Made by a program: the position numbers and the translations under genes | DNA from: JAKACU01 sp021821185 | GTDB lineage: Bacteria > Bacillota > Bacilli > Alicyclobacillales > SLC66 | DNA length: 45,009 bases | Direction: 5' to 3' | NCBI GenBank assembly: GCA_027343965.1 | Contig: DAHWJX010000101.1 | Location: forward strand, 1 to 45,009 | Notes under the pieces: generated by a model | What the model saw: only the letters and a program-made list of their open reading frames with translations | Database searches by the model: none | What the model was told of the DNA's origin: nothing | Shown: positions 15,243 to 23,521 of the stretch, piece after piece | How positions within the stretch are numbered: the first letter of the stretch is position 1 | How the letters are laid out: each line of letters starts with the position of its first letter

Positions 15243-16151
15243 CTAGCAAACTTCTAAACACACTTTGACGACACGATCGATGCCTTGAGCATCTTTGGCA
15301 AAAGTAATTTTGGACAATGGCCAGCGGGCCTTAGCTAGTTCCCCGACCAACTTGGCTTGGTCAAACCCTGTTTCAAGAAGAAGGCTGCCATACTGCCCCA
15401 TCCTTACGGAGGCTTGAGTTACTAACTCACGGTAAGCGTCAAGCCCATCTGGACCTGCAAAGAGGGCGCTCGCTGGTTCATAACGCACTACTTCAGGCTG
15501 CAAATGGAGTCGATCTGGTTCCGGGATATACGGAGGATTGGATATAAGAAGATCAATCGATACTGCCGATTCAGGCAAGGCCATCAGGAAATTCCCCTGA
15601 AAAAATTCAATCCAGGACGCCACTCCATGCCGTATCGCATTGCGGCTAGCAACCACTAGAGCATCTTGTTCGATGTCGGTTGCCACAAGTCGGACATCAT
15701 CTTGCGCAACTTTTCGTTCTTGCAAGGCACGAGCCAAAGATACAATAATCGCCCCAGAACCTGTACCTACGTCAACGACGATGACGGGACGTTGTTGACT
15801 TTTGATCAAGTGTAAAACTTCCGCAATCGCCTCGTCGACGAGCACTTCGGTGTCAGGCCGTGGAATAAGCACGCGGTGATCGACATAGAAAGAAAGGCCG
15901 TGAAATTCGGCCTCCATAACAATGTACTGCAAAGGTTCCCGACGACTTCTGCGTTCAATGAAATGAAAAAAATCGTTCAATACTGTCTCTTGTGCGATGT
16001 CCCCGTAGTGCATGACCATATCATGCACAGACATGCCTGATGCGTGCTGCCACAGCCAGGCTGCTGTACGCTCAGGCAATTCGACATGGTGCTTGCGAAG
16101 CTCTTCTGTGGCTTTTGCGATGCACTGACCAATCATCATTTCGTCATGCAT
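15243..16151 (-). CDS. prmC: Release factor glutamine methyltransferase
   Basis: Methylates the Gln of the GGQ motif of peptide release factors using S-adenosylmethionine. It has 302 residues from the chosen ATG at 16151, which overlaps the prfA stop by 8 bases. The N-terminal helical domain (about 10-75) is followed by the Rossmann methyltransferase, with SAM-binding VGTGSGA (128-134) and the catalytic NPPY (205-208). The ribosome site is weak, so coupling to prfA is likely. The frame is open further upstream inside prfA, but those residues lack similarity to PrmC. Confidence 0.94.
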   Translation of the reverse strand: MHDEMMIGQCIAKATEELRKHHVELPERTAAWLWQHASGMSVHDMVMHYGDIAQETVLNDFFHFIERRSRREPLQYIVMEAEFHGLSFYVDHRVLIPRPDTEVLVDEAIAEVLHLIKSQQRPVIVVDVGTGSGAIIVSLARALQERKVAQDDVRLVATDIEQDALVVASRNAIRHGVASWIEFFQGNFLMALPESAVSIDLLISNPPYIPEPDRLHLQPEVVRYEPASALFAGPDGLDAYRELVTQASVRMGQYGSLLLETGFDQAKLVGELAKARWPLSKITFAKDAQGIDRVVKVCLEVC

Positions 16152-17226
16152 TGCCTGACGCCGCTTCAAGTTTGCTCGCCTGATCCGCCGTAACAAGAGC
16201 ATGAATAATCTCTTCGAGATCCCCTGCAAGCACGCTGTCCAAGCGATGTAAGGTCAGCCCGATACGATGGTCCGTTACCCGACTTTGGGGGAAATTGTAA
16301 GTGCGTATACGCTCACTACGATCCCCTGTACCCACAGCTGATTTGCGTTGCTGTGCCACTTCTTGTTGTTGCTCTTGTTGGTACTTTTCATAAAGGCGCG
16401 CCCGCAACACACGCATAGCTTTATCACGGTTTTTCAACTGCGATTTTTCATCCTGGCAAGACACCACGATACCTGTTGGAAGGTGGGTAATGCGGACAGC
16501 GGATTGCGTTGTATTGACGCTTTGCCCACCCGGACCTGTCGAGCAAAACGTATCAATGCGCAAGTCTTTTTCATGAACCTCTACTTCAACTTCTTCCACT
16601 TCAGGCAACACAGCTACCGTTGCGGTTGACGTGTGAATACGCCCGCCAGATTCTGTTGATGGCACACGTTGCACACGGTGAGCGCCACTTTCATACTTTA
16701 ATAAACTGTAGGCGCCTTTTCCTTGAACACTAAACACAACTTCTTTAACCCCGCCAATATCGGTGATGTTGGCATCGATAACCTCAATCTTCCAACCCTG
16801 ACGTTCAACAAATCGACCATACATACGATAGAGATCACTTGCAAACAAAGCAGCCTCATCGCCGCCTGCTGCACCCCGAATCTCTACAATAACGTTTTTA
16901 TCGTCATTTTTGTCCTTTGGTAAAAGTAAGATCATCAGCTGTTCTTCAAGCTTTTCTTTTTGTTCCACTAACTCCGCCACTTCTGTCTTGACCAAATCAC
17001 GCATCTCATCATCGAGTTTATCATTGAGCATGTCTTTTGCATCACGCAGTTGTTGCGTCACAGACTTATACTCCCGGTACGCAGCAACTGTGTCGGATAG
17101 ATCCGCCTGTTCTTTGGCATATTGGCGCAGTCGGTCCATATCCTCTAACACAGCTGGATCAGTCAGGGATTGTTCGAGCTCTTCAAAACGTTTTAACACT
17201 GATTCCAACCGATCAAACATGTCCAT
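16144..17226 (-). CDS. prfA: Peptide chain release factor 1
   Basis: Recognises UAA and UAG in the ribosomal A site and triggers peptide release. It has 360 residues. The RF1-type anticodon tripeptide is PST at 189-191 (the RF2 form would be SPF), and the catalytic GGQ is at 233-235. ATG at 17226 follows AGGGGTTG. Its extended -10 promoter is at 17263-17271. It is followed with overlap by prmC, the usual pair. Confidence 0.97.
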   Translation of the reverse strand: MDMFDRLESVLKRFEELEQSLTDPAVLEDMDRLRQYAKEQADLSDTVAAYREYKSVTQQLRDAKDMLNDKLDDEMRDLVKTEVAELVEQKEKLEEQLMILLLPKDKNDDKNVIVEIRGAAGGDEAALFASDLYRMYGRFVERQGWKIEVIDANITDIGGVKEVVFSVQGKGAYSLLKYESGAHRVQRVPSTESGGRIHTSTATVAVLPEVEEVEVEVHEKDLRIDTFCSTGPGGQSVNTTQSAVRITHLPTGIVVSCQDEKSQLKNRDKAMRVLRARLYEKYQQEQQQEVAQQRKSAVGTGDRSERIRTYNFPQSRVTDHRIGLTLHRLDSVLAGDLEEIIHALVTADQASKLEAASGNA

Positions 17227-17262
17227 ATCAACCCCTAGTATCCGTGAAAAGCCTTATAATAT

Positions 17263-17271
17263 AGTATAGCA
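17263..17271 (-). promoter_or_regulatory. Extended -10 promoter of prfA
   Basis: Minus strand TGCTATACT: TATACT with an extended -10 TG, 37 bases before the prfA start. It lies right after the hairpin at 17279-17301. No good -35 is present. Confidence 0.5.
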
Positions 17272-17278
17272 CACGATA

Positions 17279-17301
17279 AGGGCTGCCTGTAGAACAGCCC
17301 T
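17279..17301 (-). terminator. Hairpin after the spore lipoprotein gene, possible terminator
   Basis: Perfect 7-base stem AGGGCTG/CAGCCCT with a 9-base loop, 31 bases after the lipoprotein stop. The following minus-strand sequence TATCGTGTG is not a real T-run, so termination may be incomplete. Confidence 0.45.
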
Positions 17302-17331
17302 GTGATCGGTTCCATGTATCGTGCATCAATA

Positions 17332-17883
17332 TCAGCCCAAAGGACGATTGGGCGACGCATGGGCAAACATACGATCAAGCGCCTGCGAAAATGAAGCAAA
17401 CGGTTTACCGTTTGCTATCTCGCGGCTAATATGCCTTAGTTGCGCGATAACACCTAAGTCCGTTGTGATACGCACTGTGCGGATCCCTGCCGTACCCGCG
17501 ATGATACGTTGACGTACGCCTTGTTCCACATGCATTCGTTGTGCAGGTGAGTATCCTTTATTGATCTGCAGCCCGACGTAGGCTGTTTGCGAAGCGATCA
17601 TAACGAAGGATGCTTCAACACCAGGAACCGTTCGTGCCAACTGCGCCACATAATTCGGATCGTGTGCGCGCACCGGGTTATGCAAACCTGGTGGTTTCGC
17701 TGGAACGACAGGACGCATGGGTTTTGGCATAATACCATTTAGCCTTTGCTGCGTCACTTCTGCTCCTGTAGTATTGGTGCTACACCCCGTTACGCTAAAC
17801 ATCGGCGCCACAAGCAAGGACACAATACCAGAAACTGCCAATATTTTTGAAAATGTGATGCGCTTTACATGAAAAAACAGCAT
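17332..17883 (-). CDS. YhcN/YlaJ-type sporulation lipoprotein
   Basis: A 183-residue lipoprotein: a lipobox VTGC with Cys34 after a hydrophobic signal, then a Pro-rich linker (PKPMRPVVPAKPPG). The C-terminal domain resembles the spore YhcN/YlaJ family (ARTVPGVEASFVMIASQTAYVGLQIN, then a conserved helix ending in VRITTD). B. subtilis relatives are found in spore membranes; the molecular role is unclear. ATG at 17883 follows TAGGAGG with normal spacing; a GTG seven codons upstream would place the ribosome site inside the gene. Confidence 0.75.
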   Translation of the reverse strand: MLFFHVKRITFSKILAVSGIVSLLVAPMFSVTGCSTNTTGAEVTQQRLNGIMPKPMRPVVPAKPPGLHNPVRAHDPNYVAQLARTVPGVEASFVMIASQTAYVGLQINKGYSPAQRMHVEQGVRQRIIAGTAGIRTVRITTDLGVIAQLRHISREIANGKPFASFSQALDRMFAHASPNRPLG

Positions 17884-17941
17884 AACCACGCCTCCTAGGG
17901 CCACAAAGGTTGACTAACACGCCCTTAGTGTACCCAGGATT

Positions 17942-17974
17942 AAAAAAGACACTGTAGGATTTCCACAGTGTCTT
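17942..17974 (-). terminator. Intrinsic terminator after rpmE
   Basis: Minus strand AAGACACTGT/ACAGTGTCTT, a perfect 10-base stem with a 9-base loop and a T-run, 15 bases after the rpmE stop. Confidence 0.92.
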
Positions 17975-17988
17975 CGGTGGTCAAGCTA

Positions 17989-18186
17989 TTACATACCGTA
18001 TTTTTTGCGGAACTTGTCCACACGACCGCCTGCATCGATAAACTTCTGCTTACCCGTGAAAAAGGGATGGCATTTTGAGCACACTTCTACATGCAGGTTT
18101 TGCTTAACGGAGCCTGTTTCAAACTGTTCACCGCAAGCACATGTCACGACAGCTTTTTTATATTCCGGATGGATGCCTTGTTTCAC
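17989..18186 (-). CDS. rpmE: Ribosomal protein L31 (zinc-binding form)
   Basis: A 65-residue large-subunit protein of the C+ type: Cys16 and Cys18 (CAC) pair with Cys36 and Cys39 (CSKC) to bind zinc. It starts MKQGIHPEYKKAVVTCACGE from a GTG at 18186, nine bases after GGAGG. The order rho, then rpmE is conserved in Bacillales, though here a radical SAM gene lies between them. A possible TGTTATAAA extended -10 at 18223-18231 suggests it can be transcribed on its own. Confidence 0.96.
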   Translation of the reverse strand: MKQGIHPEYKKAVVTCACGEQFETGSVKQNLHVEVCSKCHPFFTGKQKFIDAGGRVDKFRKKYGM

Positions 18187-18222
18187 TATGGTTCACCTCC
18201 ACATGTTCTTAGAACACGATAA

Positions 18223-18231
18223 TTTATAACA
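18223..18231 (-). promoter_or_regulatory. Possible extended -10 promoter of rpmE
   Basis: Minus strand TGTTATAAA in the 71-base gap between the radical SAM gene and rpmE. The -35 is not recognisable. Confidence 0.35.
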
Positions 18232-18257
18232 TACCACGACAACGATAACTCAGTCAA

Positions 18258-19499
18258 TCAATGAGGCGCATGAGTATAGCTACCAAGGCGAACACCTTTG
18301 CATTCGCGCTGCAAGATATCCATCATTTCAAGCATCGAGTATCGTTCGCCTTGTTGTTCAGGTACGAGTTTTAGATAATAGTCCGGGTCAATGTTTAGGT
18401 TGCGCATCTGTACCAAGCTTACGCCCGCTCGAGAAATAAAGCCAATCATCGCTTCGATCTCTTCTTCACGGTCCGTCACACCAGGAAATACAAGATAATT
18501 GATCGATACGAGTACCCCATGTTCCGATGCGTACCGCGCTGATGCTTCCACATCTTTTAGCGTATATCCCCGTGGACGGTAGTACGCTTCATAGTGATCA
18601 TCTCGCGCACTGATGATCGATACGCGCATCAAATCAAGTCCGGCATCGACGACCTCTTGCACTTGCGACGTCAAGCCAGCATTCGTGTTCACGTTAATGT
18701 ACCCTGTCGTAATCCTTTCGCGCGTGCGACGTATCGCTTGCGCAATATCGTGACCGCGAAGCATTGGCTCACCCTCACAACCTTGGCCAAAGGAGATAAT
18801 CCCATTCGGGCCAGCGGAAGTTAGATGCGTCACCATCACATCGATCATTTCTTCAACAGTGGGCCGTAAGGTGAGGCGTGTCTGCGCTGAAGGAAATAAT
18901 GAGTCATCAGGTTGGTCACTAATGCAACCAATGCACCCCGCGTTGCATGATCCTGACACAGGCAACGCGCCTTCTTGACTTCCATAAAATGTATTGCGCG
19001 ATGTGACACACTCATATTCCAAGGCACAAGTTTGCAAATGATCATAGAGGCGATTTTGTGGATGCGTTTGCCGAAGTTGCGATATTTTTGCCTGTACATC
19101 ATGAGCGTCATCGTATTGACTCGGATCCCATAAAGAAGGTTCGTCTGTTTTATGTGCTGCAACATAAAATACACCTTGATCAAAACCGACGGCTGTATAA
19201 CCAAAAAGGGGAAATGTCGTATCACCAGATTTCACGTAGGCAGGTAAATACAATCGTGTATATCCCTGAGGTAAAAGCGCCCCGACAGCATGAAATTCTT
19301 TTGGCATGGCACGAACAGCACCAGCATTATCAAACCCTAACGCCCTCGTCTCAGGTAGCATCACCATGGAGGCTCCCTTTGGCAAAGGAATCCACTCTAT
19401 CATGTGCACATCCGTCATGTCTTTGCCTGATCTTCCCGCTGCCATCAGTGTAGATGAATCAAATACTTCCCCCTGGGAGTTGGCGTAGACAATATTCAT
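18258..19499 (-). CDS. Radical SAM protein of unknown substrate
   Basis: A 413-residue protein. The radical SAM cluster motif is C-x3-C-x2-C at Cys185, Cys189 and Cys192 (SCNAGCIGC), about 180 residues in, so there is a long N-terminal region whose fold I do not recognise. After it come ISFGQGCEGEP and a TIM-barrel-like pattern (YINVNTNAGL, MRVSIISARDDHYEAYYRPRGY). It should use a 4Fe-4S cluster and S-adenosylmethionine. ATG at 19499 lies 15 bases after rho, so they are probably cotranscribed. Function is unknown; no partner peptide or tailoring gene is visible next to it. Confidence 0.82.
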   Translation of the reverse strand: MNIVYANSQGEVFDSSTLMAAGRSGKDMTDVHMIEWIPLPKGASMVMLPETRALGFDNAGAVRAMPKEFHAVGALLPQGYTRLYLPAYVKSGDTTFPLFGYTAVGFDQGVFYVAAHKTDEPSLWDPSQYDDAHDVQAKISQLRQTHPQNRLYDHLQTCALEYECVTSRNTFYGSQEGALPVSGSCNAGCIGCISDQPDDSLFPSAQTRLTLRPTVEEMIDVMVTHLTSAGPNGIISFGQGCEGEPMLRGHDIAQAIRRTRERITTGYINVNTNAGLTSQVQEVVDAGLDLMRVSIISARDDHYEAYYRPRGYTLKDVEASARYASEHGVLVSINYLVFPGVTDREEEIEAMIGFISRAGVSLVQMRNLNIDPDYYLKLVPEQQGERYSMLEMMDILQRECKGVRLGSYTHAPH

Positions 19500-19514
19500 G
19501 AAACAATCACCTGC

Positions 19515-20804
19515 TTATTTCGCATTGGCTTGACGGCTTTCCCGTCCGCCTTCACGTGAATCTCTAGAAGCACTTTCCAATGTGGCCAAATAATCTACAT
19601 TTGTCTTTGTCTGCATAAAACGGCGTAAAACCATCTCTGCATAATCGCTGTTATCACCCATACTGCGACGCAATGCCCAAATTTTATCGAGTTCTTCACT
19701 TTTTAAGAGCATTTCCTCGCGTCTCGTACCTGAACGACGAATATCAATCGCAGGAAACATTCGTTTTTCAGCTAAACGCCGATCCAAATGCAATTCCAAA
19801 TTACCTGTACCCTTAAATTCTTCGTAAATCACATCATCCATCCGAGACCCTGTATCGATCAAAGCTGTCGCCAAGATTGTCAAACTGCCGCCCTCTTCGA
19901 TATTGCGAGCAGCGCCAAAAAATCTCTTCGGACGATGGAACGCCGCAGGATCGATACCACCTGATAGCGTTCGTCCACTAGGTGGAATCACCAAGTTGTA
20001 GGCACGAGCAAGGCGCGTAATACTATCCATCAAAATAACAACATCTCGTTTGTGTTCAACCAAACGCATGGCGCGTTCCAAGACTAGCTCGGTCACTTTG
20101 ATGTGATTTTCTGGAACTTCGTCGAATGTGGACGCAATCACTTCACCGTTTACAGAACGCTGCATGTCCGTCACTTCTTCAGGCCGTTCATCGATCAGTA
20201 AGACGAACAGATCAATGCTTGGATAATTGGTAGAGATGCTATTTGCAATTTCCTTTAACAAAAGCGTCTTACCAGCCTTTGGTGGAGCTACGATCAATCC
20301 GCGCTGTCCAAGTCCCACAGGACATAAAAGATCCATGATACGAGTGGCAAATCGATTCGGTGCTGTTTCTAAAACTAGCTTCGTTTGAGGAAACAACGGT
20401 GTAAGTGCGGGGAAATGCAATCTTTCTGCTGCTGTTTCTGGATTTGTGCCATTGACTGCTTCGACTTGCAACAACCCAAAATAACGTTCATTGTCTTTTG
20501 GAGGCCGAACCTTGCCGGAAACGAGATCACCCGGTCGTAAATCAAAGCGGCGAATCTGTGAGGCAGCCACATAAATATCTTCAGCGCTCGGAAGGTAACC
20601 AATAGGTCGTAAAAAACCGTATCCCTCAGACATCACATCGAGCACGCCTTCTGCAAAAATCAGCCCATCTTTCTCAGCTTGAGCACGCAGAACAGCGAAA
20701 ATAAGCTCCTTCTTTTTCATGCTAGCATAATAGGGAATCTGAAATTCCTTGGCCAGCTTGTAAAGTTCAGTGAGCTTCTTCGTCTCCAGCTCCTTAATTT
20801 GCAA
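19515..20804 (-). CDS. rho: Transcription termination factor Rho
   Basis: Hexameric RNA helicase/ATPase that ends transcription at rut sites. It has 429 residues. The N-terminal helical domain (1-45) is followed by the cold-shock-like RNA domain with GYGFLR (61-66). The ATPase core has Walker A APPKAGKT (173-180) and LLIDERPEEVTD. The start is TTG at 20804 with GGTAGGT upstream. Its promoter region at 20842-20889 contains an inverted repeat that could relate to autoregulation, which is known for rho elsewhere. Confidence 0.97.
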   Translation of the reverse strand: MQIKELETKKLTELYKLAKEFQIPYYASMKKKELIFAVLRAQAEKDGLIFAEGVLDVMSEGYGFLRPIGYLPSAEDIYVAASQIRRFDLRPGDLVSGKVRPPKDNERYFGLLQVEAVNGTNPETAAERLHFPALTPLFPQTKLVLETAPNRFATRIMDLLCPVGLGQRGLIVAPPKAGKTLLLKEIANSISTNYPSIDLFVLLIDERPEEVTDMQRSVNGEVIASTFDEVPENHIKVTELVLERAMRLVEHKRDVVILMDSITRLARAYNLVIPPSGRTLSGGIDPAAFHRPKRFFGAARNIEEGGSLTILATALIDTGSRMDDVIYEEFKGTGNLELHLDRRLAEKRMFPAIDIRRSGTRREEMLLKSEELDKIWALRRSMGDNSDYAEMVLRRFMQTKTNVDYLATLESASRDSREGGRESRQANAK

Positions 20805-20841
20805 TTGTACCTACCCTCGCCATATTAGATTATTACCATTC

Positions 20842-20850
20842 ATTATAGCA
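20842..20850 (-). promoter_or_regulatory. Extended -10 promoter of rho
   Basis: Minus strand TGCTATAAT, a perfect extended -10, 38 bases before the TTG start of rho. The -35 position is occupied by the inverted repeat at 20856-20889. Confidence 0.6.
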
Positions 20851-20855
20851 TGTTT

Positions 20856-20889
20856 GCCGCAGTCTTGATACTTTATGCAAAACTGCGGC
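20856..20889 (-). repeat. 8-base perfect inverted repeat upstream of the rho promoter
   Basis: GCCGCAGT at 20856-20863 and ACTGCGGC at 20882-20889 around an 18-base loop, just after dapL's stop and directly upstream of the rho -10. It has no T-run, so it is a poor terminator; it may be a protein-binding site or an RNA fold at the end of the dapL transcript. Confidence 0.5.
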
Positions 20890-20900
20890 CACACTTATGA

Positions 20901-22145
20901 CTAAACGGGAAAAGTAAACTTCGTCCCAGACATACGCCGTTTGATCTCTTCGATCACGGCCATCTCTGCTTCGATACCATCGGCTTCAAACGTAACACTC
21001 CAACGAACATAGGCTCCCGCATCATCCCATGGAACGGTGGAAATTTGTTTTTCGGTGATGAGCCATTGTGAAAAATCCTCTGCACTATGAAAGGATGGGC
21101 CCCCTTCAACGCCGATAGGTGCAGGAGAATACAGATAAAATGATCCTTTCGGCTTTTGTACAGAAAAGCCAAGATCAGACAATGCGCGAACAAGCAGGTT
21201 ATGACGCCGCGAATATTTTTGTGCAATGTCTTGTGTAATTTCCGGATGTTCCAAAGCGTAAACGGCAGCTTTTTGAATGGCGATGAACTGCCCAGAGTCA
21301 TTATTGTCTTTTACTGTAGCGAATCCTTTCACAGCAAGTGCGTTACCCGCCACAAAAGCCATACGCCACCCTGTCATATTGTACGCTTTTGACAAAGAAA
21401 ACAGCTCGACACCCACTTCTTTGGCACCAGGTACTGATAGAAAGGACAATGGCTTATGTTCGTCAAACGTAAGCGCAGAATACGCTGAGTCATGGATAAC
21501 CAGGATGTTGTGTTTTTTGGCAAATTGGATCACATGTGAAAAAAACTCGACAGTTGCCGATGCGCCAGTGGGGTTATTTGGGTAATTAAGGTAAAGGAGC
21601 TTTGTCCTTTGTAAGATCTCTTCAGGTACTGTTTCAAGCTGTGGTAAAAATCCGTTTTCCTTCGTCAAAGGAAGAGTATACACTTCGCCGCCTAAAAACT
21701 TGGTGTGTGTGCCAAGCACGGGGTAATTCGGCACCGGCATAATCGTCACATCGCCTGGGTTGATAAAAACCGTAGGCAACATGGCCAAAGCAGGTTTAGA
21801 CCCGATGGCGTGATTAATTTCCGTGTCTTTATTGATATCATGAACGCCATACACTTCGGCCAGATAACGCGCAGCAGCTTCCTTAAATTCCGGAATGCCA
21901 TTATCCGCATAAAAACGGTTCTCTCTTTTAGGGGCTTCTTTAGCTAGCGTTTCAACGATCCCATCTGCCGCCCGATCATCCGGCTCACCGACACCCATAT
22001 CGATCATAGCGATATCTGGATGAGCCGCCTTAGCAGCGGCTTTAGCTCGCTTAATTTTCTCAAACTTATAAAGCACGGTATCTTTGCCAAAAGCGAAACC
22101 GCCTATACGCTCGGCAAATAGATGCTGAATATAGTGTTCTGTCAC
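20901..22145 (-). CDS. dapL: LL-diaminopimelate aminotransferase-like class I aminotransferase
   Basis: A 414-residue fold-type I PLP enzyme. Lys253 in SLSKAYNMTGWR binds the cofactor; YPNNPTGA (188-195) and VIHDSAYSAL (217-226) are class I motifs. The N-terminus with IDMGVGEPDDRAADGI resembles DapL enzymes, which make LL-diaminopimelate directly from tetrahydrodipicolinate for lysine and cell-wall synthesis. I consider DapL likely but cannot exclude another aminotransferase. GTG at 22145 follows AAGGAGAGGG, which itself forms the last codons of the upstream membrane gene. It lies where B. subtilis has murAA. Confidence 0.78.
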   Translation of the reverse strand: MTEHYIQHLFAERIGGFAFGKDTVLYKFEKIKRAKAAAKAAHPDIAMIDMGVGEPDDRAADGIVETLAKEAPKRENRFYADNGIPEFKEAAARYLAEVYGVHDINKDTEINHAIGSKPALAMLPTVFINPGDVTIMPVPNYPVLGTHTKFLGGEVYTLPLTKENGFLPQLETVPEEILQRTKLLYLNYPNNPTGASATVEFFSHVIQFAKKHNILVIHDSAYSALTFDEHKPLSFLSVPGAKEVGVELFSLSKAYNMTGWRMAFVAGNALAVKGFATVKDNNDSGQFIAIQKAAVYALEHPEITQDIAQKYSRRHNLLVRALSDLGFSVQKPKGSFYLYSPAPIGVEGGPSFHSAEDFSQWLITEKQISTVPWDDAGAYVRWSVTFEADGIEAEMAVIEEIKRRMSGTKFTFPV

Positions 22146-22147
22146 GG

Positions 22148-22777
22148 TTACCCTCTCCTTATGCCTAAGTATAGCACGATTGATCCGATCGCTTGAAACA
22201 CATAAAACAATTCATAGACATGCAACGAATCGCCTAAGGATCCGCCAATAGAAAATAAAATAACACCCAGAGCAATCCAGACCGCATATAATTTGCGTGT
22301 CTTCACGAAAGTGATCACGGCTCCAACAAAGACGGCGGTTGCACCAATACCACTTAATAACGCAAAATAAATAGCGATCGCATTCGGAACAAAACCAGCA
22401 GCTTTTTCGCCTGCAGGCATGCTATGCAGCAGAGGCACGGGCGTAGTAATCAACGCGATAGCCATAAAAAGGGCAATGATCGACATGATGGCAACGTAGA
22501 TGTGCCCAACCTTTCGAAACAACAGATAAATCGTTCCGGCACCCATATAAGCAACGAGAGTTGCTGCGCAAAATAGATATAATTTATATTGCCACAAAGA
22601 CCAATCTTGCATTACATAAGAGAAAAGATCCATGATGCCCGCCACAGCAGCTAACCAAAACGAAATCGACCACCACAAAGTTGATACATGGCGTCGGATG
22701 GCATAGTCACGTGATAACGATACGGCAAGGACAACCATAAAAATCACAACAATTGCAGAAGAGATTTCCCCGAACAC
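22148..22777 (-). CDS. Unknown polytopic membrane protein
   Basis: I do not recognise this 209-residue protein. It has about seven hydrophobic segments (near residues 5-22, 33-52, 66-88, 92-112, 132-155, 165-182 and 188-205) and short loops, with few charges inside the helices. GTG at 22777 follows GGGAAGGTG. It lies 20 bases after the transaldolase-like gene, and its stop is 2 bases before the dapL start, so all are probably one transcript. No enzyme motif is seen; a sensor, small transporter or stress protein are all possible. Confidence 0.7.
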   Translation of the reverse strand: MFGEISSAIVVIFMVVLAVSLSRDYAIRRHVSTLWWSISFWLAAVAGIMDLFSYVMQDWSLWQYKLYLFCAATLVAYMGAGTIYLLFRKVGHIYVAIMSIIALFMAIALITTPVPLLHSMPAGEKAAGFVPNAIAIYFALLSGIGATAVFVGAVITFVKTRKLYAVWIALGVILFSIGGSLGDSLHVYELFYVFQAIGSIVLYLGIRRG

Positions 22778-22797
22778 CGTTTACACCTTCCCACTAA

Positions 22798-23442
22798 TCA
22801 GTGTTGATTCTTTGCATCCATCAGCATCATTTCAAGGCTCAAATCGGTGACAGGATGATAAGCCAACTGAGTCAGCACATCAAAGACTGAGATAATGCCA
22901 TAAGCACCCGAAACGGCAAGCTTTCCTACACAATCCGCGGTCATCATTCCTTCTACGAGGATCTTCGTTGAAAGTTGGCTCACAGAGAATGCGTCATACA
23001 TCGCCTTGACGACAGAGACTACGTCAAGGCCATATTCACCAAGACGTTTGTCATCAAGCAGGATATAGTGCGCTCCTGCTCTTGCCGCGACCAGGCCCTG
23101 AGCAACGGTGCACACATAAGATATTCCTGGTGTCACGCCAAGCGCAGTGACACTTCGCACGGCTTTCAAACTTTCTAGTGTCATCGGCATAAAGAGTGTA
23201 AACGGTCGTTGAACTGCATATAGGAGATCTTGCGCCTGCCTTGTGATTGCGATTGCATCAATAGCATCTGCTTTTGCACCAACGAAAGTAAAACCGAGTT
23301 CATGCGCTTCTTGCAGCATCAAGGTAGTGTCTCGCCCAGAACGTTTTAAAGCGTGGGAATCGAGCAACACACCTTCTACAAATCCAGTTCTTCCGGCCGT
23401 CTTTAGCATCGCCGGACCTTGTGCCAAGAGAAAAAAGCGCAT
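22798..23442 (-). CDS. Transaldolase-family pseudoenzyme (catalytic lysine lost)
   Basis: A 214-residue protein that aligns end to end with the small transaldolases (B. subtilis Tal/YwjH, FSA family): MRFF for MLFF at the start, MPMTLESLKAVRSV for IPMTSDGLKAVRAL, LVAARAGA, GEYGLDVVSVVK, and a C-terminal AYHPVTDLSLE. All key residues differ: the Asp of VDTA is Leu6, the Asn of TTNP is Asp28, and the Schiff-base Lys is Phe84. It cannot work as a transaldolase as written; a structural or regulatory role is inferred. The ATG at 23442 matches YwjH's start. It follows fba, the usual tal position. Confidence 0.75.
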   Translation of the reverse strand: MRFFLLAQGPAMLKTAGRTGFVEGVLLDSHALKRSGRDTTLMLQEAHELGFTFVGAKADAIDAIAITRQAQDLLYAVQRPFTLFMPMTLESLKAVRSVTALGVTPGISYVCTVAQGLVAARAGAHYILLDDKRLGEYGLDVVSVVKAMYDAFSVSQLSTKILVEGMMTADCVGKLAVSGAYGIISVFDVLTQLAYHPVTDLSLEMMLMDAKNQH

Positions 23443-23462
23443 GTACCACACACTCCTTCATC

Positions 23463-23498
23463 GAAAAACGCGAACGCCCAAAAGCAGGTGTCCGCGTT
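23463..23498 (-). terminator. Intrinsic terminator after fba
   Basis: Minus strand stem starting AACGCG and ending CGCGTT, about 12 pairs with one mismatch and G-T pairs, then TTT. It lies 23 bases after the fba stop and 20 bases before the transaldolase-like gene, so downstream genes depend on read-through or a promoter not seen. Confidence 0.75.
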
Positions 23499-23521
23499 AT
23501 CGTTCTGTATCTACCTCTTGC

